Part shown: piece after piece, positions 20,033 to 28,439 of the stretch
How positions within the stretch are numbered: the first letter of the stretch is position 1
How the letters are laid out: the number at the start of each line of letters is the position of its first letter
Assembly: GCF_022698165.1 (NCBI RefSeq)
Contig: NZ_JALDAY010000004.1
Span: 248,001 to 312,000, forward strand
Direction: 5' to 3'
Length of the DNA stretch: 64,000 bases
Origin: Streptomyces cylindrosporus
GTDB taxonomy: Bacteria; Actinomycetota; Actinomycetes; Streptomycetales; Streptomycetaceae
Translations under genes and position numbers: made by a program
The notes under the pieces: model-generated
The model's input: only the letters and a program-made list of their open reading frames with translations
Databases searched by the model: none
Told to the model about the DNA's origin: nothing

Positions 20033-22584
20033 GAGGTTGTGGGGCCTTCCTGGTGGGAGGGGATGGGGGCGGCTGGTTCGGGGGCTTCGGGCGTACGGTT
20101 GCGGGTTTCGGCGGCTTCGGGGGTGTCGGGCGTACGCCCACGCGTCTCGGTCGCTTCGGAGGCGTCCGGCGCATGGCCGCGAGTCTCGATGCCATGCGCT
20201 GTGTGTACGTCGATGTCGTGGGCGTTGGTGTCCGGTGTGGGTGGGGCCTGGTCGGAGAGGGAACTGCGCACGGCCCGACGGAAACTGCTGAAGCGGGCGG
20301 CGCGGGCGAGGGGGTCGTCGAGGGAGATGCGGGCGGATTCGGGGGCGGAGGGATCGGCATCGCGGAGACCCCAGGACCTGCCGGAACCACCGGAGCTGTC
20401 GGGGCCACCAGTGCTGCTGCTTGGGTCGCCGAAGCCGTCGAAACCCTCGGCACGCGCACGCGTGCGTCCACGTTCCCGGTCGAACTCGGCAGCACGCGCG
20501 CGTGCCCGCTCCCGCTCCCTCTCGGCCTCCGCGAGGGCCCGCCCGCGACGCCGCTTGGGCAGCGCTACGGGGAGCACCTCGCCAAGGGAAGCGGCACCGC
20601 GATCAGAGGACTCGTGCGTCCCCACGGCATCGGGCCCGCCGCCACTCCGCTGCTCGCCGTCGGCCACATGCGCGTGCCCGTCGTACGACACACGCGCGTG
20701 CCGGTTGGGAGAGCCCGGCGCGTGTCCGTTGTGCGGCCCCGATGCGAGACCGTCGGCGGATCCTGGGGCGTGCCCGTCGGCGGCCCCTGGCGCGTGCCCG
20801 TCGTACAACACACGCGCGTGCCCATCGGCCGACCCCTGCGCATGCGCGTTGGCGACCCCCCGCGCACGCCCGTCGGCAGACCCCGCCCCCGGTTCGTCCC
20901 CCGACACCCACGGCTTCCCGTCGGCCGGCATCCGAGGTGTCCCGTCGGTCGGGTTCCGCGTCTGCCCGTCACTCAGAAGCGGTAACTCGCCGCTCCCCGA
21001 CCCTTCTTGGCCGCCGTCGGCACCCGCCTTCAGGCTTCCGTCGGCACCTGCCCTCAGGCTTCCGTCGACGCCCTCCTTCAGGCTTCCGTCGACACCCACC
21101 CCCAGGCTTCCCTCGACACCCACCCCCAGGCTTCCGTCAGCGGTCGCCGCCAGCCTCCTGTCGGCACCCGCACCCAGCCTTCCGCCAGCCATTCCCCCCG
21201 GCCTCTCGCCAGGCGTACTCTCCGGCCTCTCGCCAGCCGTGCTCCCCGGCCCTCCGCCAGCCGTACTCCCCGGCCTCTCGCCAGCCCTACTCCCCGGCCC
21301 TCCGCCAGCCGTACTCCCCGGCCTCCCGCCAGCCGCACCCCCCGGCCCCCCACCAGCCGTAGCCACCCGCCCGTTCACCCCCACCCCCACCCCCACCCCC
21401 ACCCGCGCCAGCGTCAACTCCTCCCGTGGCCCGTTCCCGTTCGCGTACTGCTCGGGTACGAGGATGTCCTGCGGGATCAGCATCAGCACGCCCGTGCCCC
21501 CGCGGGCCGACGGGCGGTAGGAGACCTTCAGGCCGTACTTGCGGGACAGTCGGCCCACCACCGCCAGGCCGAGGCGCGTGCCCGTGAGGCCGCCGAGGTC
21601 CGTCTCGTCGCCGGAGACCGCGCGTTCGGCGCGGCGGAGCTGGACGTCGCCCATCACCAGGCCGCTGTCCTCGACGGACACGATGACCCCGGCCGGCACC
21701 TCCTCGACGTAGACATGCACCTCCGCAGTCGGCGGCGAGAAGTTGGCCGCGTTGTCGAGGAGTTCCGCCAGCGCGTGCATCACGCCCTCCGCGGCGTGCC
21801 CCGCGACCGCGGCCTCGCTCGCGGAGTGCACCCGCACCCGCCGATATCCGCTGATCCGCCCCATCGCACCGCGCAGGATCGACTCCATGCCGATCGGCCG
21901 GGCCCAGCGCCGCCCCGAACGCGCCCCCGCCAGCACCGCCACGGAGTCCGCGAGCCGCCCCGCCTGCGCCGTACGGTGGTCGAGATGGAGCAGGTCGGCA
22001 AGGACGTCCTCGTCGTCGTGCCGCTCCTCCATCGCGCGCAGGTCGGCGAGCATCCCGGTGGCCAAGGCCTGCATCCGCCCGGCCGCGTTGGCGGTCGCCG
22101 AGATCGCCGTGGCCCGCTCCTGGTCGGCCCGCCGCGCCCGCTCGGCCAGCCGCCCGTTCTCCGCGGCGAGCCGCGCCCGCTCCTCGCTGAACTCGGCGCT
22201 CAGCACGGCCCGTTCATGCGCGAGCTCGGCGGCGAGCCGCCCCCGCTCGCGCGTCAGCTCCTCGGTCAGCCGCGCCCGCTCCCGGTCGAACTCCGCGCTC
22301 TGCCGGATGCGGTCCTGCAGCAGCCGCCCGGTGTCCGCGGTCACGGCCTCCAGCCGGCGCCGGGTGATCCGCGCCGACACGACCGCGCGCGTGGCCACGG
22401 TGACGGCCACGCACAGCAGCAGCGCGCCGATGCCCGCGCCGAGACCGAGCGCGACACGCTGCGACCTCGGCGCCAGCGCGACCGCACCGGCGACCGCGAG
22501 CGCGGCGAGGACGGCGGTGAGCAGGGGCACGGGCGCGAGGCTGCGGAGGCTGGGTCGTTCGCCGGGCAGGGTGGGGGCGGTCAT
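20029..22584 (-). CDS. CvnA-type sensor histidine kinase-like protein with an expanded repetitive tail
   Basis: ATG 22584 follows GAGGA. The 851-aa protein has two N-terminal membrane helices with no large sensor loop, and a charged coiled coil (about residues 80-160, RLTEELTRERGRLAAELAHER). A dimerisation region contains LLHLDHRTAQAGRLADS. The ATPase domain has N-box HALAELLDNAANFSPP, then VEDSGLVMG and GTRLGLAVV. About 400 further residues are low-complexity tandem repeats of at least four types, an unusually long tail. In conservons CvnA sits at the membrane and scaffolds CvnB-D; kinase activity is not assured. Confidence 0.87.
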   Translation of the reverse strand: MTAPTLPGERPSLRSLAPVPLLTAVLAALAVAGAVALAPRSQRVALGLGAGIGALLLCVAVTVATRAVVSARITRRRLEAVTADTGRLLQDRIRQSAEFDRERARLTEELTRERGRLAAELAHERAVLSAEFSEERARLAAENGRLAERARRADQERATAISATANAAGRMQALATGMLADLRAMEERHDDEDVLADLLHLDHRTAQAGRLADSVAVLAGARSGRRWARPIGMESILRGAMGRISGYRRVRVHSASEAAVAGHAAEGVMHALAELLDNAANFSPPTAEVHVYVEEVPAGVIVSVEDSGLVMGDVQLRRAERAVSGDETDLGGLTGTRLGLAVVGRLSRKYGLKVSYRPSARGGTGVLMLIPQDILVPEQYANGNGPREELTLARVGVGVGVGVNGRVATAGGGPGGAAGGRPGSTAGGGPGSRAGERPGSTAGGGPGSTAGERPESTPGERPGGMAGGRLGAGADRRLAATADGSLGVGVEGSLGVGVDGSLKEGVDGSLRAGADGSLKAGADGGQEGSGSGELPLLSDGQTRNPTDGTPRMPADGKPWVSGDEPGAGSADGRARGVANAHAQGSADGHARVLYDGHAPGAADGHAPGSADGLASGPHNGHAPGSPNRHARVSYDGHAHVADGEQRSGGGPDAVGTHESSDRGAASLGEVLPVALPKRRRGRALAEAERERERARARAAEFDRERGRTRARAEGFDGFGDPSSSTGGPDSSGGSGRSWGLRDADPSAPESARISLDDPLARAARFSSFRRAVRSSLSDQAPPTPDTNAHDIDVHTAHGIETRGHAPDASEATETRGRTPDTPEAAETRNRTPEAPEPAAPIPSHQEGPTTS
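20060..21400 (-). repeat. Successive tandem-repeat arrays encoding the CvnA tail
   Basis: Four different degenerate arrays lie end to end. About 21190-21400 holds ~30-bp units coding GGGPGSTAGERPGS. About 21010-21190 holds ~27-bp units coding GVDGSLKEGVDGSL. About 20630-20950 holds units coding DGHAPGSADGHARVS. About 20060-20180 holds units coding ETRGRTPDTPEAA. Frame is kept throughout, so the arrays expand protein rather than break it. Confidence 0.8.
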
Positions 22585-22804
22585 GAATCGGGTCCTCGGT
22601 CGGAGTCCGCGGTCGGTCCGCGGTCGGGTCCTAGGTGGTTCGATCGTGCCGGTTGTGTTGCCGTGCGAGAAGCGACACCTGATGCTCAACTGCCGGTCAC
22701 TATATGGGAGTTCGTGATCGAATTGGGCAGGTTCCGAATGCGTTCACAGTTTCCGCCGCCCCATGCGCATCGTCACTGTCAGTGGCGGGATGCATGCTGG
22801 GAGC

Positions 22805-25800
22805 ATGACGGATCTGGAGCGGGAGCTGCGGAGGGTCGTCCGGGGTGAGGTCGGTTTCGGCGTCACCGACCGGGCGCTGGTCACCATGGACGCGTCGAAC
22901 TACCGGCGGGTCCCGCTGGGAGTCGTGGCCCCCCGCGACACCGAGGACGTGGCGGCCGTACTGGCGGTGTGCCGCGAGCACGCCGTGCCGGTCGTGGCGC
23001 GCGGCGGCGGCACGTCGATCGCCGGCCAGGCCACCGGCACCGGCGTCGTCCTGGACTTCACCCGCCACATGAACCGCCTGGTCTCCCTCGACCCGGCCGC
23101 CCGCACCGCCGTGGTCCAGCCCGGCCTGGTGCTGGACCGCCTCCAGGAGGCCGCCGCCCCGCACGGCCTGCGCTTCGGCCCCGACCCCTCCACGCACAGC
23201 CGCTGCACGCTCGGCGGCATGATCGGCAACAACTCCTGCGGCTCCCACTCGGTCGCCTGGGGGACCACGGCGGACAGCGTGATCGAGCTGGAGGTGCTCA
23301 CCGCGCGCGGGCAGCGCCTACGCCCCGGCCAGGGTTGGCAAGGCGCCCCGGACGGCCTCCGGGCCTTGGTGGACGGGGACTTGGCCCGCCTGCGCACCGG
23401 CTTCCCGGACCTGCCCCGCCGTATCTCCGGCTATGCCCTGGACGCCCTGCTCCCCGAGAAGGGCACCGACGTGGCCCGCTCCTTCTGCGGCAGCGAGGGC
23501 ACGCTGGGCGTGCTGACCGAAGCGGTCGTACGACTGGTCGAGTCGCCCCGCGCGCGTGCGCTCGCCGTGCTCGGGTACGCCGACGAGAGCGCGGCGGCCG
23601 AGGCGGCGGCGGGCCTGCTGCCGTACGGCCCGCTCACGGTGGAGGGCATGGCGGCGGACCTGGTCCCGCCGGCCGAGGCGACCGGACTGCCCCGCGGCGG
23701 GGCCTGGCTCTTCGTGGAGACGGGCGGCGACACCCCGGACGAGGCACGCGCGCGTGCGGAGACGATCGCCCGTGCCGCCGACGTCGTCGACTCCCTGATC
23801 GTCACCGACCCCGCCGACCAGCGGGCACTGTGGCGTGTCCGGGAGGACGCGAGCGGTACGGCGACACGCATGCCGGACGGCAGCGAGGCCTGGCCGGGCT
23901 GGGAGGACTGCGCGGTGCCGCCGCCCCGACTGGGCGCGTATCTACGGGACTTCCGCGCGCTGCTGACCAGCCACCAGCTACGAGGCACGCCGTACGGCCA
24001 CTTCGGGGACGGCTGCATCCACGTCCGTATCGACTTCGACCTGCTCACCGAGCCGGGCATCGCCCGCTTCCGCCGCTTCTCGGAGGAACTGGCCGAGGTG
24101 GTCGTGGCCCACGGCGGCTCGCTCTCCGGCGAACACGGGGACGGACAGGCCAGGGCCGAACTGCTGCCGAAGATGTACGGCACGGACATGGTCGCCCTCT
24201 TCGAGCGCGCGAAGGCCGTCTGGGACCCGGACGACCTCCTCAACCCCGGCATGCTGGTCCACCCGTCCCCCCTGGACGCGAACCTCCGCTTCTCGGTCCT
24301 GCCCGGCAAGCCGGTCGACGTGGCCTTCGGCTACCCGTCCGACGGCGGTGACTTCTCGGCGGCGGTCCGGCGGTGTGTCGGCGTCGCCAAATGCCGTACG
24401 ACATCGGCCCCCGGGGCATCCGTCATGTGCCCGTCCTTCCGGGCGACCGGCGAGGAGGAGCACTCCACGCGCGGGCGTGCCCGGCTGCTGCACGAGATGC
24501 TCGCGGGCGAGGTGGTCACCGACGGCTGGCGTTCGACGGAGGTACGGGACGCGCTGGACCTGTGCCTGTCCTGCAAGGGCTGCCGTACCGACTGCCCGGT
24601 CGGGGTCGACATGGCCACGTACAAGGCGGAGTTCCTGCACCACCACTACGAGGGCCGCCGCCGCCCGGCCGCGCACTACAGCATGGGCCGACTGCCGGTA
24701 TGGCTGAACTGGGTGGCCCGCACCCGCACGGCACGGCTGGTCAACGCGCTCGCCTCGATCGGCCCGTTGGCGGCGCTCGCGAAACGGATCGGGGGGATCG
24801 CGCCCGAGCGGGACATCCCGCGGGTGGCGGAGGAGAGGTTCACGCAGTGGTACGGCCGCTGGGCGAGAGAGCGGATGCTGCGGATGATCCGGGAGAGGGG
24901 GCTGGAGTTCGAGGAGACCGAAGAAGAGGAGACCGAGGAGGAAGTGGAAGCCGAGGCCGAAGCCGAAGCCCAAGCCGAGGCCGAGGTCGAAGATGAGAAT
25001 GACGATGACGATGATGACGATGAAGGCCTGCCCAAGCACGTCTTCATCTGGCCGGACACCTTCACCGAGCACCTCTCCCCGGAGGTGGGCAAGGCGGCCG
25101 TGCGCGTGCTGGACGCGGCCGGACTCGTGCCGGTCCCGTTGCCGACGCTGCCCAGGCGGGTGAAGGAAGTACGGGAGGATGACGGCAGCACGTCGTTCAC
25201 GCCCAGCCTCCGGCCGGCCCGCCGCCACCGGGTCTGCTGCGGCCTGACGTACATCTCGACCGGCCAACTCGACCGCGCCCGGGAGGTGTTGAAGCGGACG
25301 CTGGACCAGTTCGGAGTGCTGCTCGACCCGGATCTGGCCGAAGCGGCGACCCTCCCCTTCGTCGTCCTGGAACCGAGTTGCGCGGCGGCCCTCCGCACCG
25401 ACCTCCCCGAACTCCTTCACGACGACCCGCGCGCGGCCCGCCTGGCGGCCTCGGTCATGACCTTCGCGGAGGCCCTGGAGCGCCTGGCCCCCGACTGGAC
25501 CCCACCCGCCCTGAACCGCCCGATCACCGGCCAGACCCACTGCCACCAGCACGCGGTCCTGGGCGACGCCCCTGACCGCCGTCTGCGCGAGGCGGCAGGC
25601 CTGACCGGCGACCTGGCGGGCGGCTGCTGCGGTCTGGCAGGCAACTTCGGCTTCGAAAAAGGCCACTTCGAGGTGTCGAAGACCTGCGCGGAGGACCAAC
25701 TGCTCCCGGCGGTGCGAGAAGCCCCGGCAGGCACAACAGTCCTGGCCGACGGCTTCTCCTGCCGCACCCAACTGCGACAACTGGCCGGTGTCCGGGGCAG

Positions 25801-25861
25801 ACACCTGGCGGAGGTACTGGCGGACGGGCTGGAGGAAGGACCGGGGGACGGCCGTTCATAA
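22805..25861 (+). CDS. Fused FAD-linked oxidase and Fe-S/CCG oxidoreductase (D-lactate/glycolate dehydrogenase-like)
   Basis: This large fusion of about 1018 aa starts at ATG 22805. Domains in order: FAD-binding PCMH (ARGGGTSIAGQATGTG, then GGMIGNNSCGSHS); FAD oxidase C-terminal domain (YGHFGDGCIHVRIDF, GSLSGEHGDGQAR); a ferredoxin-type segment (CLSCKGCRTDCPVG, with a further Cys pair earlier); and a GlpC/HdrD-like half with CCG motifs (HRVCCGLTY, GGCCGLAGNFG). The architecture matches quinone-linked 2-hydroxyacid dehydrogenases of the GlcD-GlcF fusion type. An acidic insertion of about 40 residues (24908-25026), mostly Glu then a run of Asp, separates the Fe-S and CCG parts and is unusual. 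Confidence 0.85.
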   Translation: MTDLERELRRVVRGEVGFGVTDRALVTMDASNYRRVPLGVVAPRDTEDVAAVLAVCREHAVPVVARGGGTSIAGQATGTGVVLDFTRHMNRLVSLDPAARTAVVQPGLVLDRLQEAAAPHGLRFGPDPSTHSRCTLGGMIGNNSCGSHSVAWGTTADSVIELEVLTARGQRLRPGQGWQGAPDGLRALVDGDLARLRTGFPDLPRRISGYALDALLPEKGTDVARSFCGSEGTLGVLTEAVVRLVESPRARALAVLGYADESAAAEAAAGLLPYGPLTVEGMAADLVPPAEATGLPRGGAWLFVETGGDTPDEARARAETIARAADVVDSLIVTDPADQRALWRVREDASGTATRMPDGSEAWPGWEDCAVPPPRLGAYLRDFRALLTSHQLRGTPYGHFGDGCIHVRIDFDLLTEPGIARFRRFSEELAEVVVAHGGSLSGEHGDGQARAELLPKMYGTDMVALFERAKAVWDPDDLLNPGMLVHPSPLDANLRFSVLPGKPVDVAFGYPSDGGDFSAAVRRCVGVAKCRTTSAPGASVMCPSFRATGEEEHSTRGRARLLHEMLAGEVVTDGWRSTEVRDALDLCLSCKGCRTDCPVGVDMATYKAEFLHHHYEGRRRPAAHYSMGRLPVWLNWVARTRTARLVNALASIGPLAALAKRIGGIAPERDIPRVAEERFTQWYGRWARERMLRMIRERGLEFEETEEEETEEEVEAEAEAEAQAEAEVEDENDDDDDDDEGLPKHVFIWPDTFTEHLSPEVGKAAVRVLDAAGLVPVPLPTLPRRVKEVREDDGSTSFTPSLRPARRHRVCCGLTYISTGQLDRAREVLKRTLDQFGVLLDPDLAEAATLPFVVLEPSCAAALRTDLPELLHDDPRAARLAASVMTFAEALERLAPDWTPPALNRPITGQTHCHQHAVLGDAPDRRLREAAGLTGDLAGGCCGLAGNFGFEKGHFEVSKTCAEDQLLPAVREAPAGTTVLADGFSCRTQLRQLAGVRGRHLAEVLADGLEEGPGDGRS

Positions 25862-25866
25862 GGTTG

Positions 25867-25917
25867 CTCTCAGGTTCATAAGGGGACTCTCAGGTTCGGC
25901 GCCCTCTCTCAGGATTC
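25867..25917 (+). promoter_or_regulatory. Three direct repeats at two-helical-turn spacing upstream of the peptide gene
   Basis: CTCTCAGGTTC occurs at 25867 and 25887, and CTCTCAGGATTC at 25906, giving spacings of 20 and 19 bp. They begin just after the oxidoreductase stop, 150-200 bp before the peptide gene. Head-to-tail repeats on one helix face are typical of OmpR/PhoB-type response-regulator sites. The cognate regulator is unknown. Confidence 0.5.
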
Positions 25918-26066
25918 ACCTAGGTATTCACAGCGCTTGTTTGCCGTTCTCTCGTCGACTTTGCTGTCCCTTGAGTTCCGCGCCGTGTAGGTTCTTCGAT
26001 GTCGGGTTCCGGACGCGGAATTCAGCGAATGGCATCACAAGAACAGCGCGAAACAAGGAGTCGGAA

Positions 26067-26201
26067 ATGAGCCTCAAGAAGCTCGCCCCGCTGCCCCCGA
26101 AGCCCAAGAACAAGCAGCTGCCGCCCCCGCCCCCGCCGAAGCCCAAGAAGAAGCACCACCCGAAGCCGGCGCCCAAGCCGCTGCCCGGCCAGGACAGCTG
26201 A
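26067..26201 (+). CDS. 44-aa lysine/proline-rich cationic peptide, possible exported peptide precursor
   Basis: AAGGAG (26055-26060), 6 nt before ATG 26067, is an excellent ribosome-binding site. The peptide reads MSLKKLAPLPPKPKNK, then QLPPPPPPKPKKKHH, then PKPAPKPLPGQDS. It contains 16 Pro, 11 Lys and 2 His with a single acidic residue, so it is strongly cationic and should be extended (polyproline-like). It has no hydrophobic signal, no Cys and almost no Ser/Thr, which rules out lanthipeptide or disulfide chemistry. An ABC half-transporter gene follows behind a hairpin in the same direction. Composition resembles proline-rich antimicrobial peptides, but a nucleic-acid-binding or scaffold role is equally open. 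Confidence 0.7.
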   Translation: MSLKKLAPLPPKPKNKQLPPPPPPKPKKKHHPKPAPKPLPGQDS

Positions 26202-26232
26202 ACCAGCTGATCCGGCTGATTCATACTTGAAG

Positions 26233-26267
26233 AAAGGGGTCGATGGTGCACCGTCGGCCCCCTTTCC
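26233..26267 (+). terminator. Intercistronic hairpin between the peptide gene and the ABC transporter
   Basis: GAAAGGGG (26233-26240) pairs with CCCCTTTC (26260-26267). The stem continues through seven further pairs, two of them G-U, to a 4-nt loop at 26248-26251, with one bulged C at 26259. This 15-bp stem lies 32 bp after the peptide stop and 32 bp before the transporter start. It would act as a partial terminator or RNA stabiliser, giving more peptide mRNA than transporter mRNA. Confidence 0.65.
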
Positions 26268-26298
26268 GATTTCCGGGGGAAAGGGAGGGGAATGCGAA

Positions 26299-28356
26299 AT
26301 GAGCAGGAATTATGAAGACGATGAGGAGGTTGAATACGAGGAAGAAGACTTCACCCCCACCATTCCCGCCCGCACAGCCTTCCGTCGTTTCTGGCCGCTG
26401 ACCAGAGGCCTGCGTCGCTGGCTGATCCTCGTCTGGCTGTGCACGGTCGTCGCCGCGCTCGCCGAGACCGAGGCCATCCTCGTCTTCAGCGACCTCACGG
26501 ACAACGCCCTGCAGAAGGGGTCCCTGGCCGCGTTCTGGGGCCCGGCAGTGAAGTGGCTGGGCGTCGCCGTCCTCGGCGCGATCGTCGCGTACGCCGGCAA
26601 CTCGCTGGCCGCGTGGATCACCGAACGCTTCGTCATGCGACTGCGCGAGCATGTCTTCGACCACGTGCAGCAGTTGCCCCCGCACTTCTTCCAACGCCAC
26701 CGCCAGGGCGACCTGTTGTCCCGCTTGACCAGTGACGTCGACGCGATCGAGACGATGGTCGTGTCGGGACTGGTCGGTGCGGCCTCGGCAGCCTTCTCCG
26801 CCCTCTTCTACGCGGCCGCCGCCTTCTGGCTGCGCTGGGACCTCGCCGCCGCCACCTTCGTCCTCGCCCCTCTCTTCTGGCTCGCGGCCCGCCGTTTCTC
26901 CGGCTCCATCAAGGACGTCTCCCGCGAGGGCCGCGTCGCCGACGGCGCGATCACCTCCGTCGTCGAGGAGTCCCTCGGCAACATCGTGCTGACCCAGGCG
27001 TACGACCGCCGGGACGCCGAACGCCGGCGGCTGCACGAGGAGGCGACCGCCTGGTTCCGCGCCTCCGTCCGCTCCACCCGCCTCAACGAGGCGTACGAGC
27101 AGCTCGTGGCCGTCATCGAGACGGTCTGCGTCCTCGCGGTCATCGGCATCGGCGCCTGGGAGATCTCCACCGGCCGCATGACCCTCGGCCAGCTCCTCGC
27201 CTTCGCCGCCTTCCTCGGCTACCTCTACCCGCCGGTCCGCGGCCTCGCCCAGCTGGGCCTCACGGTCACCGCGGCGACCGCGGGCGCCGAGCGCCTCATC
27301 GAGATCCTGGACGTCGAACCGTCCGTCACCGACCCCCGCCACGGCACCGAGACCGGCCGCCCCGACGGCACGGTCGAACTGCGCGGCGTCACCTTCGCCT
27401 ACCCCGGCGCCGACACCACGGCCCTCCAGAACCTCTCCTTCACGGTCAACCCCGGCGAGCTGGTGATCGTCACCGGCCCGAGCGGCGCCGGCAAGTCCAC
27501 CGTCTCCAAGCTCCTCCTCCGCTTCTACGACCCCGACGCGGGCGAGGTCTTCCTCGACGGCGTCCCCCTGCGCGACTTCCCCCTCGCCCGCCTGCGCGAG
27601 TACGTCACCCTGCTCCCGCAGGAGACCCTCGTCCTGCACGACACCGTCCGCGCCAACATCGCCTGCGGCCGCCCCGGCGCCAGCGACCAGGCCATCGAGG
27701 AGGCGGCGCGGGCGGCCGACGCGCACGACTTCATCGTGCGACTGCCCGAGGGTTACGACACCCGGGTCGACCCCAACTCCGCCCGCCTGTCCGGCGGTCA
27801 GCTCCAGCGCCTCGCCATCGCCCGCGCGATCCTGCGCGACGCCCCCGTCCTCGTCCTCGACGAACCGACCACCGGCCTCGACGCGATGGCCGCCCGCCGG
27901 GTCGTGAAACCCCTGCGCCGCCTGATGACCGGCCGCACGACCATCATGATCACCCACGACCTCAACCTCGCCCCCGACGCCGACCGCATCCTGGTCGTCG
28001 ACCGCGGCCGGATCGTGGAGACGGGCCGCCACGAGGAACTGCTCGCGAGGGGTGGGGCGTACGCCCGGCTGCACCGCTCGCAGAACAGCGCGGTGATGGA
28101 CACGGGCGAGCTGCGGATGCCGCTGTTCGTGGAACAGCCGGCGCCGCAGCCGGTTTACGCGTACGAGGGGTACGAGTCGTACGGGGCCGGCCAGACACCG
28201 TCGTACACCTACGAGGCGTACCAGCAGTACGGCCACGACGGCCACGATCAGTACGCCTATGCCCAGCAGGCCCCCGCACCGGTGACGACCGTCCCCACCA
28301 CCCTTCCCGACGGCCGCCCCCTCTTCCGTGACGAGGAGCCCTGGCCCGGCATCTGA
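26299..28356 (+). CDS. ABC half-transporter (permease-ATPase fusion) with acidic N-terminus
   Basis: ATG 26299 is preceded by AGGGAGGGG. The 685-aa protein has a six-helix exporter domain (about residues 35-330) and an ATPase domain with Walker A GPSGAGKST near residue 395, signature LSGGQLQR and Walker B VLVLDEPTTGLD. It belongs to the MdlB/SpoVA-like lipid, drug and peptide exporter group and has no C39 peptidase domain. Residues 6-17 contain ten Glu/Asp, so the cytoplasmic N terminus is intensely negative. The C terminus has a Tyr-rich tail (YEGYESYGAG...). It is most likely a homodimer. Proximity to the cationic peptide gene suggests that peptide as substrate, which is inference. Confidence 0.85.
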   Translation: MSRNYEDDEEVEYEEEDFTPTIPARTAFRRFWPLTRGLRRWLILVWLCTVVAALAETEAILVFSDLTDNALQKGSLAAFWGPAVKWLGVAVLGAIVAYAGNSLAAWITERFVMRLREHVFDHVQQLPPHFFQRHRQGDLLSRLTSDVDAIETMVVSGLVGAASAAFSALFYAAAAFWLRWDLAAATFVLAPLFWLAARRFSGSIKDVSREGRVADGAITSVVEESLGNIVLTQAYDRRDAERRRLHEEATAWFRASVRSTRLNEAYEQLVAVIETVCVLAVIGIGAWEISTGRMTLGQLLAFAAFLGYLYPPVRGLAQLGLTVTAATAGAERLIEILDVEPSVTDPRHGTETGRPDGTVELRGVTFAYPGADTTALQNLSFTVNPGELVIVTGPSGAGKSTVSKLLLRFYDPDAGEVFLDGVPLRDFPLARLREYVTLLPQETLVLHDTVRANIACGRPGASDQAIEEAARAADAHDFIVRLPEGYDTRVDPNSARLSGGQLQRLAIARAILRDAPVLVLDEPTTGLDAMAARRVVKPLRRLMTGRTTIMITHDLNLAPDADRILVVDRGRIVETGRHEELLARGGAYARLHRSQNSAVMDTGELRMPLFVEQPAPQPVYAYEGYESYGAGQTPSYTYEAYQQYGHDGHDQYAYAQQAPAPVTTVPTTLPDGRPLFRDEEPWPGI

Positions 28357-28439
28357 GGCGTCTCACACTCCAGGACAGTTGCATAACGGGTTTACGTGCC
28401 TGACCCAGGTCATTACCCTGGACTCGACAGTGCACCACG

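Noticed and set aside
19652..22848. Two large plus-strand frames (over 600 codons) antisense to the CvnA/B genes
   Set aside because: They consist of Pro/Ser/Arg repeats that mirror the tandem arrays of CvnA; no domain, no ribosome-binding site.
25867..25917. PHO box reading of the CTCTCAGG repeats
   Set aside because: Unit and 19-20-bp spacing do not fit the 11-bp GTTCACC-type PhoP repeats.
26067..26201. Lanthipeptide or lasso precursor assignment for the 44-aa peptide
   Set aside because: Virtually no Ser/Thr/Cys and no Gly/Asp-Glu ring pattern, and no cyclase, protease or dehydratase gene nearby.
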